From assembly GCF_009730915.1 (NCBI RefSeq), contig NC_052487.1:2294001-2358000 (forward strand): 64,000 nt of DNA, in the 5' to 3' direction. A program made the position numbers and the translations under genes. Shown here in pieces: positions 50,801-63,271 of this stretch. Numbering within the stretch: the first letter of the stretch is position 1; every line of letters starts with the position of its first letter. The stretch comes from Dioscorea cayenensis subsp. rotundata (taxonomy: Eukaryota > Streptophyta > Magnoliopsida > Dioscoreales > Dioscoreaceae). The notes under the pieces are model-generated. The model worked only from the letters and a program-made list of their open reading frames with translations, was not told where the DNA came from and ran no database searches.

Positions 50801-51760
50801 TTTACAAGCTTGTAGGCATCCTTAATGTAGGCAATCTATGAGTGAGTCATGTATCAATTAAGGAGGAGAAAATAGTGTGGCATAAAATTAATCGTAAAGC
50901 ATAAAGAATTAAAGAAAGTAAATGGCACCTTGAAGATATTTTAAATCAAGTTGCTTGTGTCTACAGAAACTTCAGATTTATGCATGATAAGAAAATGAAC
51001 AGCCTAAATATATTGCAAAACCCAAAAGCAAGTTAATCTTCAAGCATGAATACATGTCCACGAAATTTTTCAAATGAGTTTTATGTATGAATTCAAGAAG
51101 CGCGCAATATGGTCTCATATATCATGAAAGCAACCCAATCAAGAAAAAGTAAGTACTAAAACTTAAAAGATGTCATACTTTCTTGTGTGTCAACGACAAA
51201 GATGCAAACAGAACGAGTGGAAGGTGCTGATGGACAGCTTCTTTGCCATCGCTTTCACTCTCACCGACCCAATCCTATCCGCTGCAGCAATTGTAAAATT
51301 CAGGGCCAGGATGTTGGCAGGGATGATACCCTAATTAAAGAAATGAGGGTTTGGGCATAGCCAATGAAATGTGAAAATTAATCCAAGAATACAGTCAATA
51401 TGGCGCAATAGCTCTTGAAGCAGCGTCAGAACACACCCAACAATCCTCCATGTCAATGAACAAAGAAATCACGAAAATGAGAAAACAAAACCCTAAACAA
51501 TCAACGATTTCGAGAAGCGATTAAACCTTTTTAGCTTCCAGTGCCGGCCATGATCATCAGGAGAACAGAAATATCAGCGCAAGCTGCCTCCTCCCTTAGC
51601 TCATCATTCAGCTTCTGCAAGCACTCGTAGTACTTATCCACAGCGAAACCCCCAAGCTTTTCTGGCCCCTTTCCTTCGCTGCGGATTTCTGCTCGCATAT
51701 GGCATCGATTCCTAGAAAAGGAATCATCCAAGCTCCACATCGCTGGGAGGTCGCCGATCT
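47332..51760 (-). pseudogene. SRS2-like ATP-dependent DNA helicase (UvrD family) relic
   Basis: Family: SF1 3'-5' helicases, plant SRS2-like, acting in DNA repair. Pieces in order on minus: ICEQKSAAK and KYYECLQKLNDELREEAACA, then ADISVLLMIMAGTGS (Walker A start; ends 51527); IVGCVLTLLQE (51413-51455); NILALNFTIAAADRIG and ISTFHSFC (51330-51179); KYLLEQHVVVDVEGEKLLN, then NKDNDLR (ends 49770); LDDVSDFLSAQFTE (49240-49184); DIPLLHEVNG (48346-48273) joined in phase to EESRLFYVAMTRACKNLYI (motif VI, from 48186); EVKSILSYLDERAG (~47570-47640); FKLEEQTVVSHLF and LLDK (47425-47332). Defects: the GK of GSGKT is lost, putting TAA after GTGS. TGA follows CLHLCR, TAA follows NLYIL, and motif II (DEFQD) and neighbouring exons are not found. 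The motif VI Arg is Cys. Some defects could be sequence errors, but missing exons and substitutions to stop argue for a dead gene. Confidence 0.75.
47770..47800 (+). repeat. (AAT)n microsatellite
   Basis: About ten AAT units, inside the SRS2-like relic. Confidence 0.95.
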
Positions 51761-52925
51761 ATGATCGGCTCATCGGAAGTCCGAATCTCAGAGAACGTCA
51801 CCGTTGCTACGTCTGAAACCAATGAAAAGAAGATCAACAAAGAGAGAAAAGGAGAAAGGGTTTGCAGAGAGGGAAGCAGAGGGATGAGAGGAGACCTCGA
51901 GAAGGGGATCGTGCCGGCACCGGCGAGGAGGATGCTAGAGGCGATGCTTGGATTTCCGGCGATGAGGTTTTCTCCCGCCAATGATTCTAAATTCGAAATT
52001 AAAAAGACGATGACCTAAAAGGGTGGTATATATATGGGCATATGGCTAATGAGCCTGCGACACGTGGCAGGGATGATTCTAGAATGATAGTGTTTGAACA
52101 TTCTATTGTTTCCAGATTTATTTTTTTTTATAAAAAGAATTATTAAAGGAATCGCTGATGTAGTACTAAAACTGAGGATATTTTGACGTCATATATTTGT
52201 CACGTTTTATAAAAATAAGATTATTTTTGAAAACTTTTAAGTTTTTATTTAAAAAAATGAATTAAACTTGAGTAAACTCTGTGATATAAATTTTATTTAA
52301 TAATGATTTTTGAAAAAACATATTATGATTTTTTATTGATAATTCCTTCTAGTTTTATGGCATGAAGAAGTTTTTATAATGAAAAGATTGATAGAATATT
52401 TTTTGAGTTATAAAAAATGTAGTGAATGGGAATGTAAAAATCTTTATAATTAGCCCACTATATTTAGATATTTAAGTGTTTCTTCCATAGTTGTGGAGGT
52501 TAATTTAAATTTTAGTTTAAACTGATTAGAGAAATGAAAGAAAAACTTATGCTAACTTCTACTGATAAGCTAAGCATTTACTAAGCATGGACGTTTGTTA
52601 GTAGTATATTATATATATATATATATAGTAATATATTTACTATATATATATAGTAATATATTTACATATAGTGTATACATATACAACCACGTTCTCATAG
52701 CTACATCATCTCTTAGAATGTGGCAATAAAGATTTTTTTTAATTTATAAAACTATTACATAATTGTTATATTATATAGATATTTTGTAAACTAAATTTTA
52801 AAAACTATCATAGTATTAGCGTTGTCAACAAAGTAGTCTGTCTGTCTATAAATTAATAGACTGCATAATTCATAAGACTGTTGGAGAGAAACATCTTTCT
52901 TGAGTCAAAAATACATCAAATCGAA

Positions 52926-52957
<32 letters not shown>
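51761..52957. other. 5' flank of SRS2-like relic and intergenic sequence
   Basis: 51770-51985 may hold the 5' leader or first-exon remnant of the helicase (frame TFSEIRTSDEPIIDRR on minus). The rest is AT-rich with (TA)n runs at 52612-52680 and 52928-52953. No gene. Confidence 0.4.
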
Positions 52958-52958
<1 letters not shown>

Positions 52959-53880
52959 GTCAATGTACAAGGGACTCTTCGACAGATTTAGAGTCTAAGA
53001 CAATTCTATAACGCTTTTTGACTGTATCTCTGGATGATTTTCAGTCCTCTATTTTTTAGTCATGCCATTGTTAAAATACTCAATAACACAAGCTGAAATG
53101 CTTGAAATGTTTATTTTGATTGAACTGAATTGTTTTCAATGATTCTTCCAAATGTAATGAAGAAAAATATAATGTCATATACCTTCAATTGAACTTGCTA
53201 AAGCTTCGATTTTATCAGCCGTTGAATTATGTAACTCTTCACAAAACCAGTTTGAAAATATGAAAAAGCTCATGAAGACACAAACAAATACACCCAATTC
53301 CAATGGTGTATAGATTTTCACGAGCAATCCTCAACACATTCGGCTTTTTGAAGGCCAATACAGTGATCAAATTAAAGACAAGAATGAAGATCGTTACACC
53401 ATAATCATAGTTCTTTTTAATACTTGGTATAAACCTCATATATGTTGCAGCAAAACCTATCAAATTATAAATACAGTAAAATTTTTAGCATGTAAAATAA
53501 CTTAAATAAAAGGTACACAATCCAAAAAAACTAAATGAACAACTATTAATTACCTATCAGAAAACCGAACCTCCTACAAATATCGCATGTGAAATAGTGC
53601 CTGATTCAGCCCCAATACACTGAAAAATGCCAATGAACTAGCAAATATAGTCCTGAGTGCTCTATTAAATACTTTATACAATGTGGCACATAGAATTCAA
53701 ATCAAACATCAAATAACCATCATAAGCACAGAAAATACCATACTGATACTATAACTAAAACAAAAGTATGCATTCTGATATTTTAAACTAACTTGTGGTG
53801 AACTCAAACACAACATTAGTCATGACAGCCCATATAGCATCTTTTCCAATGCCTTGAAACAGAGGTTCTAAAAAAAACTA
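52958..53880 (-). pseudogene. ALMT (aluminium-activated malate transporter) fragment
   Basis: ALMTs are plant anion channels with an N-terminal membrane domain and a long cytosolic C-terminus. Blocks on minus: PLFQGIGKDAIWAVMT...VVFEF (~53876-53800); AESGTISHAIFVGGSVF (~53620-53555); RFIPSIKKNYDYGVTIF, then ILVFNLITV, RIARENLYTIGIG and, after a frame change, FIFSNWFCEELHNSTADK (53456-53183, ending in a GT donor); and CVIEYFNNGMTKK then a TAG (~53095-52975). The TLCKGLNRG segment is missing. There are stops after VF and MTKK, a frameshift after TIGIG, and the last donor reads GTACAT rather than the GTAAGT of the related gene at 63092. No C-terminal exons follow. A duplicate of the ALMT gene near 61-63 kb that has decayed. 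Confidence 0.82.
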
Positions 53881-55441
53881 TTAGGTCCAAAGGGGTATTA
53901 GTGTGGTAATTTTTCTTTCAATCTCTCATGTAATACAATCACACACACTCAATGTAAAATCAAACATGAAAAAAAAGGAGACACACAAATTGGTTACCTA
54001 GTTCGAAACAACTTGCCTACGTCTGGGGAGCTGAGCCTGAAGGTCAACAATTCACTAAAATATGTGAAAAACAATGAGTACAACTCTCACATTTATCATT
54101 ACAAAGATAAAAAATAACCCTCTTTAGATTGCCCGATACCCACTTTCACTCACCCTTACCTATGGGACTTTCTCCGGTGGCACACCCTAAATCTCAAAAC
54201 AGGGTATCTTATATACGCATCTCTATGTCCTCAATAGCTTCTTCTTTTAGAATCTTCGCGACTGCCTAACTTGGACTCCTTCCAAAGTTAGAGATTACAA
54301 CCGAGCTTACAATGCAGCCCACCTATTGATTCTAACTGAGTTCCAACTCCTGTTGCAACATAACCTGCAATACTTCTAACCTTTATGGTTGATCCAATTC
54401 ACATCAATGCAGTCCACTCCTCCCGAGCTCTTCCTGCCAACAACTAGCCTCCTTCCTCACGTCATATTAGCAGGTCCTTCTCCCGAGGGTCGCACCCACC
54501 AAGGCGCGAATCCGTCTCACCATGAATCCGTCTCACCAAAGATGGTCTTCAAAGATCTCCACAATCTTCTTTTCAAACGTAATCTCCATTCATCCAAGTT
54601 TGGTTTTCACAATCTTCAAACTTGATTTTCATTCATCCAAGTTTGGTATTCAATATATTATTACTGAACTTGATCTCCTCTCATCCAAGATTAACTCTTC
54701 AATATCTTCCAAGCATGATCTTCATTCATCCAAACTTAGGTCATCAATCTTCTTCCAAACCCATACACATGCTAAAGATATCTTGTGCCCTTAAATAGCT
54801 TGTGTTTTCGAGTAACTCCGTCCATAATTAACTTTAGATCTTCTTCTTTAATTTGCATTTCTAATGATGATCTTGAGTATCATGTTGGCTTGTCCTTACC
54901 TATCTTAGTTTGTGCCTTCAAATAACTTCACACCAAACTAAGTTCCATACAATATTGGTTTCTAAATGAAGGTCTTCATACTTGCCAAAAATAGATTATT
55001 CCTTTCTTTAGAATATTCTCCACATGGTCTTTAAGAAATAAATCCCTAATAAGAAATAGAGTTACCAAAGATAGATTTTATCATCCTGAATCATATCAAA
55101 GATCGATTAAATCATAACTTTAGATATACTCCTCATGGCTTGCTCTTCCAGAGAGATCCTTTCACCTTGATGTTTTTGCCAAAGATAACTTTAATAGATT
55201 TTCTCCACTTCGTTTATTGAAAGAGATCTTCCAAATATAAGCTCCTACTAAAAATAACTCCATATGGTTTCGTGAGAGATTCTCCAAATATAGCACCAAC
55301 CACGGTCTTCAAGTCTTCAAGCTACATCATCATCCTTTGTCAAGTCATCTTACCATGTCACTAGACTTGCCACATCCTTGTCATTGCCACATCATCTTGA
55401 CTTGGTGTCAAATGATACCAACTATAGAGCCTAGCTCTAAC
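53881..55441 (-). mobile_element. Probable solo LTR of a retrotransposon
   Basis: Non-coding, C-rich on plus. Read on minus it starts TGTTAGAGC and holds TTGGTATCATTTGACACC and GATGATGTGGCAATGACA. Toward its other end are AGACGTAGGCAAGTTG and GAACTAGGTAACC, blocks typical of long Ty1-copia LTRs. It lies directly upstream of the first surviving ALMT-fragment exon. Boundaries at the low-coordinate end are uncertain and no coding domain is present. Confidence 0.4.
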
Positions 55442-56526
55442 AGATATAATAGCGAAACTAGAGTAAAGGCCACCCCGACTTTGAGAGCATAATAATACAC
55501 CTCTCATTGTCTCTGCCCACCTTCCGCAAGCTCCTCTACATCATCGTCAAGAATCAATTTACTTATAACACTTTTTATAATTTATAATTTCTATTTTTTA
55601 AAACATGGCCATCTTTTATGAAAAATAATCTAGTGTACCACGGAACTTATTCTTGGCCATGAGTTTTTAAATTTTACTTTATTATATAATATAGGGATGT
55701 ATTGATAATTATTTTTAAAGATTGCTCTCATTTGTTCTAAAAATTACTAAATTGAGGCAATTCAACAGATAAGAACAAGCCACATTTTGGTTCCCTCATA
55801 ACAATTGATAAATCACAAATTTTATTTAAAAAAAAAAAAATACAAGCAATCCCTTGATGGGAGAACAAAAAAGCAGTCCACTAATAATAGAGACTGATTG
55901 AAAATAACAATATAAAATAGCAAAAAAACATCAAAAATATGATAAAGAAGAAAAACAAAGATATGGGAAAAGTAGACAAGATATTATTATTATTATGGTG
56001 TTTTTGTTGTTTTTTTGCTTTCCCTCACTACTGGTGAGGGTTGACTCTTTCCTTATATTTCAGTTTTATCTCAATAAATTTGTGGTTTATCCACATTTAA
56101 TTTTAAAAATAGACAAGATAATGCAAGAATGTAACATAAACAATATGCAAATAGGCATACTTTCTTTTTATAATACAATTATATATAATGGTTGAAATTT
56201 TTTTTTTCGTATTTTTCTTATTATTTTGGCTTATTGATATATTTCTAAGTCATTGAAAAATATATAAATAATAAAATAAATACCACAAATTTAAATAAAT
56301 TATATCTATAAATCAAATGATCTAAGTAATCTTTTAAGAATTAACAAAATGTTGTATCTTTCTGATTACAAAATATATAAATTATTATATATATATATAA
56401 ATATTTACAAATTAATTCCTAAACCGATGTGATTATAAAATTAATTTTGAAAAACTATTATGTCGTTGTAATTTCTATGAAAAAAATACCAAAATATTAT
56501 TACCACCATATATATATACACGCTTA

Positions 56527-56568
<42 letters not shown>

Positions 56569-58481
56569 TTGTCTAATTTTGTGGTGTATAAAATCAGCAT
56601 TAGTGCAACAAATATGTGATCATGATTTGGGTTTTCTAGGTGTAAAAGAATGATACAAGCATAAGCTGCATAACTTTAATCAATAAACTAAGCACATTTT
56701 TATATAATAATTTAGAAATATGTCATTTTCAGTATTTAACTTAAAAAATAGTATTAACAAATTTTTTGTACTGTAAAAATTTATTTAGTTTGATCCCTCT
56801 TTTATCATTTTATTATTTGGAGATCCAAGAAAACTAATTTTTAAATAACAAAATTTTATTAATCAAATATATTTTAGAGACCATCACCACCACCCTGCAA
56901 GCTACAACTAGAAAGGTTCATCTTGTATGATCTTTTCAACATCAATAAATTGACACATAAATATTATCTCAAGGATTGAACAAATTGAACATCAATAGTG
57001 ATAAAATTTTATAATACAATAATTTCAATTACACTGAACTAAACACAAGATTTGACTGCATTGTATTTTGAAAACCAAGTACTTCTAGTTACATTGTAAC
57101 TAAAAATTCATTGCATTTTGAATTACATCAAACCAAACGTCACCTTATATTATCTCTGAAACCAACACAACAATGGTTTCAAAATTTAAAATAAAAACTA
57201 ACAAAAAAACATCTAGCAAAAAAAAAAAAAAATCATAAACAATTTATTAAAATTTGATTATATAAAACACTTGTACTAAGTTCAGAAGTTGTTGTTTTGT
57301 TTACTATGTGCAACAGTTATGAAGAATAAATATTCTTTTGTGAATTTCATACAATTAATGAACTTAGAAGTTGCTGCTTGTGGGATCATGATTTTCTGTA
57401 TATAATATAGTACTCACAGGAATATAATTATTACATATTTAAGGAATGCTTATATTTTCATTCAGTTAATTAGGAGTTGTAAATTTCATGCAATTATTAT
57501 AACAGAATGTTGCATTCTTGGTGATTGTTTTGCTCAATATGTGAATATCTTGCTGTTAATTGTTTTGTTGCTTATGGTTGGTGTATTTAATATGTACTAT
57601 TAAGCTGATGATTGGGTTGCTGCTGGTGTACATCAAATTAAATATGATAGCATCCTGCTAGCTAGTAAAAGAAAAAATATCCATTTACATGAAAGGGTTG
57701 ATTTTCTCACACACAGCATTCAGTTTAGTTTGGAATGGTTGTCACTTTAATTTGCTATTGATTAACCATCCATAATACAAACTCTAATTGATAAATAAAA
57801 ATAAAAATTGGGTGAGAGGGTAAGGGAGATTAGTTTAATTTTTCAAATCCGGATTCAACAAATTAAATGGGTGTTAGTTACTCATTTTACCCATTTTAAG
57901 TTTTAAATTTTTTATTTACTCAAATTTCCCTTTTGAAATAATAAAAGAAATCCCCGTAGTCGAATTACAATAGGGGTTGGGATCAAAAGGACAACTTAAT
58001 TATCTACTTAGATAGACCAAATAAAGAATTGTACCTATAAAAAATTGTTTCACCTTTTTCAACTAGTCTTGCTAGTTTGGGTTTCGCCATGAAAAACTAT
58101 CAAAAAGTCATCTCTTATTAAAATTCAACCTTAACCAAATATGATTATTTGAGTTAATAATTATTCTAAATCACCAACTCTGAACTAAACCTCTCTTCAA
58201 TTAACTATAATCAAATAATTAATCCTATTCACATCTCATCTTATTCTCCTTCAATCTAAAACAATGTTTTCATTAATCTCTTAATCAAATCAACCAAAAT
58301 TAAAACTCTAGTACTCAAAACACAGTCAAACCACAATCTCACTATCATATCATATTCATGCATTCAAACAAACACTTAACAAATCAGCATTAAAATACTA
58401 ATTAATCTCACTGTTAACCCCAAATAAACCTTAACTTCCTTGTAATTAATCTCACTTAACAAATCATCATAATTAAAACGG

Positions 58482-58513
<32 letters not shown>

Positions 58514-61138
58514 TTCTTCTTCTTCTTCTTCTTCTTCTTCTTTCTCTCCACCATTGACACTTCAAAGTCACCTTCTTGGAAACTCTCCAAACCCTAATGG
58601 CCTCCTCCGAAGAAATTAAATGATGAAACTTATACACTCTTCATCAACTCAGGAGGTATTCAAACTTTGATTGGGATCATGCATCAAGTTGATGATCAAA
58701 CCAATGACTTTTCCACCTTTCGAGCTTTGCGAAAAAACAGTTAATATATGTTCTCGTCCATCTCAATCTCACAGATAAATCTTCGGCAATGCTCCTCACA
58801 AAGCTGGAGTTCATCAAACCTCTCTCATTATCATGATTCAAAGAGGAAGCGCATGCCAATGCAAGACTCAGTTCCATGATAATTAATTCTACTTGACTTG
58901 AGCAAAATCATCAATCTAGCCAAGGAATAATGAGGATGTGTTCAGAGTTCCAAGCCTAATATAATTAAACTTCGGCAATAAATAAAACTTCATCACTTGA
59001 CCTTGGCAAACTCCAAGACATTACTAAATTAAATTCATCAGAAAATCAAATGGCAACATTTTATCATCCACCATTAATTCCTAATGAGATCAATTTTTAA
59101 GAAAGTTAGGCCAACGTCAACGATCAACCATTGTTTGGTTTGAATCCTATGTATAGAATTCAAATAAAAAAAAAAGTCTAAGCTTACCTCATTTGTGCAA
59201 AATGGAAACCACTAATTTAGTCTAACATGCCATGCAAAGTATTCATACTTCAAAATAATAATAATAATAATAATTAATGTAATGATTATTTTTTATAAGG
59301 ACATAAACATATGTTCTTGGTGTTAAGTGTTTAACTAATGTATTTTGACTCTTGTGAAGAATTAGTACATTTGTAGATATGTGATAAGAAATTTGGTTTT
59401 ATTTTCTAATTTATTTCATTATGCATTCTAGATTTATTTTGAATTTATTCTTTTGAAACTCTTAAAATAATTTAGAATAATTTTATTTTACTAAAAATTC
59501 ATCATTTTGATCTTAGAAAAATATTAGATCTTTCATCCCTTTATCACTATAATAAATTTAATTATTTTGTTAATCCAAAATTCTAAAGAAACAAATAGTG
59601 ATGCCAATGATGGAAAAAAATAATTATATGAAGATACACATATAGCATGCACACATGCATACGTACGGTACACACCTGCATGCAACTGCACACCTCTTTA
59701 GAAGTGTTCTTCTCTTGAGTTTTTCTCATGTCAATATTTTAGTAGATTTATGCTCAGATTAGACCCCTCCAGATGTTGGCTATTATTGAGCCAAACTAAA
59801 TAATCAATTCTTGTGTTTCTTCTTTTGTTTTTTTTTTATTTTTTATTTTTAAATTTGGTTATGTGTATGCTTACATGAAATATTGAGTGATTATTAACCC
59901 CCGACACTCTAGTGGAACTATTAATTTTTATTTATTTATTTTTTTGATAAATCAGTTATTGCAGGTATTATTTAATTTTTTTTTAATAAAGTGAATAAAT
60001 GATATTTATTAGAAATAAGATAACAGTACTATAACACAGCTAGAAAATAAAAGTGCCTTCAAATAAGTGTGCTAACAACGATATGTGACCAACACAAAAG
60101 AGAAACACCAAACCAAACAATAAAATGAAATACATAGTCCATTAGACGTGAAGCAAATCAGAAGAAATAACAAACAAAAACATGAATACTCCTACGTTTT
60201 AAGAATAAGTTGTTATCCACCTTATTAGTGATTTTTTTCCTTCATCTTTCTGTTTTACATGCTCTATTTTCTGGTATTTTTTTTAAACTATCCTTTTTTT
60301 GTTAGCCCGTTGTTCTGGTTTTTCTAATAAATTTGTAGTTTATCCACTTTATTAAAAAGATATAGTTGAATTTAACCACTTTTTCAATATATATATATAT
60401 TATTTACTTTCAACACTGGAATTGATAGACTAGTTTTATTTATATTATAGTGAAGAGCGAGGGTATTCCAACCTGCCTTACAAAATTAGCAGAAAACAAT
60501 TAAAAGAATTATTGTAATATTGGAATATTTAAGAGTCAATGCTGTTATACTCTTTCATGCAGGATTTCATTGTTAGAGAAGTTTGCCAAACTTTAATCAA
60601 ATAGAAAATGAAAATTGAATGAGTAGACTGATTGACAATCAGCTTACAGCCTTACATATGTCTTTTAAGACCACCTAATTAAGGAACCATGTGAGATGTT
60701 TGCTGAACCTTTATCACACTAGAAGGCTGGCAGTTATACCTTTTGAGGATGATCTTCCTACAATCATCGATCCAATTAATAAGGTGGTGAATTTATTATA
60801 TCGATCCAATTATGTTGTAAATCTTATTCTTATATTATGTTCTCAAGCAGAACAATGTGTATCTGATCTGCAGTATTGTATTTTCATCAATGGATGTGCT
60901 TAATTTGTATTTACTATGCTTGTTTATCAAAATCTTTGAATACAGATTCAACATATTATTCAATGTGACTTGATATTGACAATGAAACTTATTTTACAAA
61001 ACCTCAGGTTAGAAGAATTGCAGCAATTTCAACCACAAGGAAAAATATTCTCATGTTTTTTTAAAGGTGTATTTGATCAATTATCTATTGAATTTTCAGC
61101 ATTTTATATATCTGATAAGACTATCAAATGCCACACTA
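55442..61138. other. Long non-coding intergenic region
   Basis: AT-rich; (TA)n at 56530-56567 and (AAT)n at 59253-59272. No exon with conserved motifs seen. Small ORFs at 58677-58877 (minus) and 60691-60903 (plus) have no recognisable homology. Confidence 0.55.
58482..58543 (+). repeat. (CTT)n microsatellite
   Basis: About 20 CTT units with one interruption (TCC) near the start. Confidence 0.95.
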
Positions 61139-62232
61139 CTACTCACCACAAGCAACATTAGTTGGTAGAACAATTGCACTGTCACAAATTTTGACATCAA
61201 TCTTGATATCATTTTTCTCTGTGAACTCCTTGAAATGTGCTTCTTTTGCCAGTTTCTCCACTTGATCAATGATTAAATCTAACCTCACTGCCATCTCCAC
61301 AAGCAAAGAAGCAAAAGCAGCAAAAGGAAGAGCCTCTGAGAATTCCAAACTCAGTATTGCAATCTTGCTTAGAGTTGGCTTCAATGTGCTCCTCTCAGAA
61401 TGGTGCTCTCTCTTTGATCGAAAATCTAGCAATGCCGAAACATCAGTCTTCACCGAAGGCAAGGCGGTGGTGCTGTACGATGAGTGTTGGTTGGTTTGAG
61501 CTGCGAGTATGGTAGACTTGGCTTGAGCATTTTTGGTGCCGAGAAAGAGGCGAGGTTGGGACTTGATGGATGAATTCAAAGCATGCAAAGCGTCATGGAG
61601 GTTGTCGGAGAGGATGTCCGGTGGGCAATGTTGCCGTTTCCTTATGCTCATAGCCAGCTCACGGAGGATTTTGGACACTTCTCCGGCTACTCTGCAGCAT
61701 GGTTCTCGGAACAATGATCGAACTGATTGTGGAGTCTGTGTGTAAATAACAATAGTATATTATTGACAAACTCTATAAGAAAATGATTTTATGTGTCAAA
61801 AGTTTATAAGAGAATTATTGCAATAGTCTGATTGACAAGGAAATTTTTTTACTGTTTGCTGGGGGGGTGTCAAGGGGGTGCTTGAGCACCCCCTTGGCCC
61901 CAACTAATCAATATTATATACATGTTTATATGTATATTAGAGGGACTTAGGGAAGAGTAGGAAATTGGAAGCTCCCCCTCTCTCTTCTCATTCACTCTTT
62001 CTTTCTCTATATATATGTATATAAATAATTCATTGAATTTTTATTTTCATTTTGTGTTTGGAACAAAATTAATATTTATTATTTAGATGTTTTATAAATT
62101 GGTTTTATATAATATAAAAGAATCTAAAAAGATAATGTTTAGCTTTCATTTATTACAAATTAGTTTATATAGAATAAAAATAAAATTACAAATATTTATC
62201 AGTTAAATCCGTGATTTTTTTATTAGTTAGGG

Positions 62233-62284
<52 letters not shown>

Positions 62285-63271
62285 AGAAAAACAATACATT
62301 TTCTATGGATGTCCAATTATCAGCCGTTAGATCATGATCCAACGGTCGACATAGATAAACAATAATTATTGTAATAACTACTGTTCATCAATGTTAACCG
62401 TTAGATCGATATCCAATTGTTTATAATGAACATCTATAGATTTTTTTTTATCTATGGACATCCACCCCTTAATTTTATATTTTGTCTTGTATAAAAAATT
62501 ATAAATGTATTATTTTTTTATGTAACAATTGGATCGGCCAAACTACCATAAATATGTCGTTCAACTAATCTAGCTAATTATATTTTTTGAATTGAAGAAA
62601 CTTCAAAAAAAAAAATTATAATTTTTTATATAAACACCCCCTTTAATTTGTTTCTGGTTCCGCCACTGGTATGTATCCAGACAGAACTTTGAACTAAATT
62701 TGTTGTCAACATGCATAATCTGATTATGCATATTGTGAATTCTGCAGTCTATTTGGATAGCTGAATTTTTAATTAAAACTAGCACATTATCAAGGATCTG
62801 TCCAGCAAAGACAATATGTGTTTTTATTTATTTATTTATTGGAGTTAATTTAATACCTGGATTTCTGATTCTAGGCAGCCATGCAGAGCAACCGCAGTAT
62901 AAGCAAAGTGTCTGAGAGTAACTCCAAGCTTTACATACTGTTGCCAAGGATATCTATAACTTGAATGCCTTGGTTCCCAGCTTTGCAAACGATGCCTAAT
63001 TAACAGATGAACATCATCAAATTCTTGGCCAACTTTTTCAATATTAAACACATCAGATCAAAATTTTTAGAAAAAAACACCATCAACTTACAAGGGACTC
63101 TTCAACAGATTTTGGAGTCCAAGACTGCTCTATAACCCTTTTGTATTGTTTCCCTGGTTGATTTCCGCTCCGCCGTTTCTTTGCTCATGTCATCATTAAA
63201 ATACTCCATAATACAAGCTGAAATTTTTGATATGTTTATTTTCATTGAACTGAATTGTTTTCAATGATTCT
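61139..63271 (-). CDS. ALMT family anion channel, 3' part (5' exons in gap)
   Basis: Exons on minus: 63217-63092 (CIMEYFNDDMSKETAERK, GYRAVLDSK), 62995-62857 (WEPRHSSYRYPWQQYVKLG, AYTAVALHGCLESEIQ) and 61735-61139 (TPQSVRSLFREPC, VAGEVSKILRELAMSI, LSKIAILSLEFSEALPFAA, FASLLVEMAVRLDLIIDQVE, stop after VACGE). ALMTs are malate and anion channels. The WEP motif and the ILSLEFSEALPFAAFASL helix are the family's conserved C-terminal signatures. The membrane-domain exons lie in or beyond the terminal gap. Two single-base A insertions (an AAAA run before SVEES at ~63108, and an AAA run before SWEP at ~62983) break the frame. Both are in short A runs, so assembly error is likely and I do not call it dead. 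The last exon is open for 198 codons. Confidence 0.8.
61860..62672 (+). mobile_element. Repeat with GGTTCCGCCACTG end, copy 2, in ALMT intron
   Basis: Starts near GGGGGGGTGTCAAGGGGGTGCTTGAGCACCCCC and ends GGTTCCGCCACTG. Same family and orientation as 44680-45402. It includes a (TA)n run at 62233-62281 and an extra 62290-62470 segment with ATCCAACGGT / ACCGTTAGAT inverted blocks. It occupies most of the last ALMT intron. Confidence 0.6.

Noticed and set aside
58677..58877. Minus-strand 66 aa ORF starting MELSLALACASS
   Set aside because: No recognisable family, no supporting exon or promoter; likely chance.
60691..60903. Plus-strand 70 aa ORF
   Set aside because: No motif or splice context supports it.
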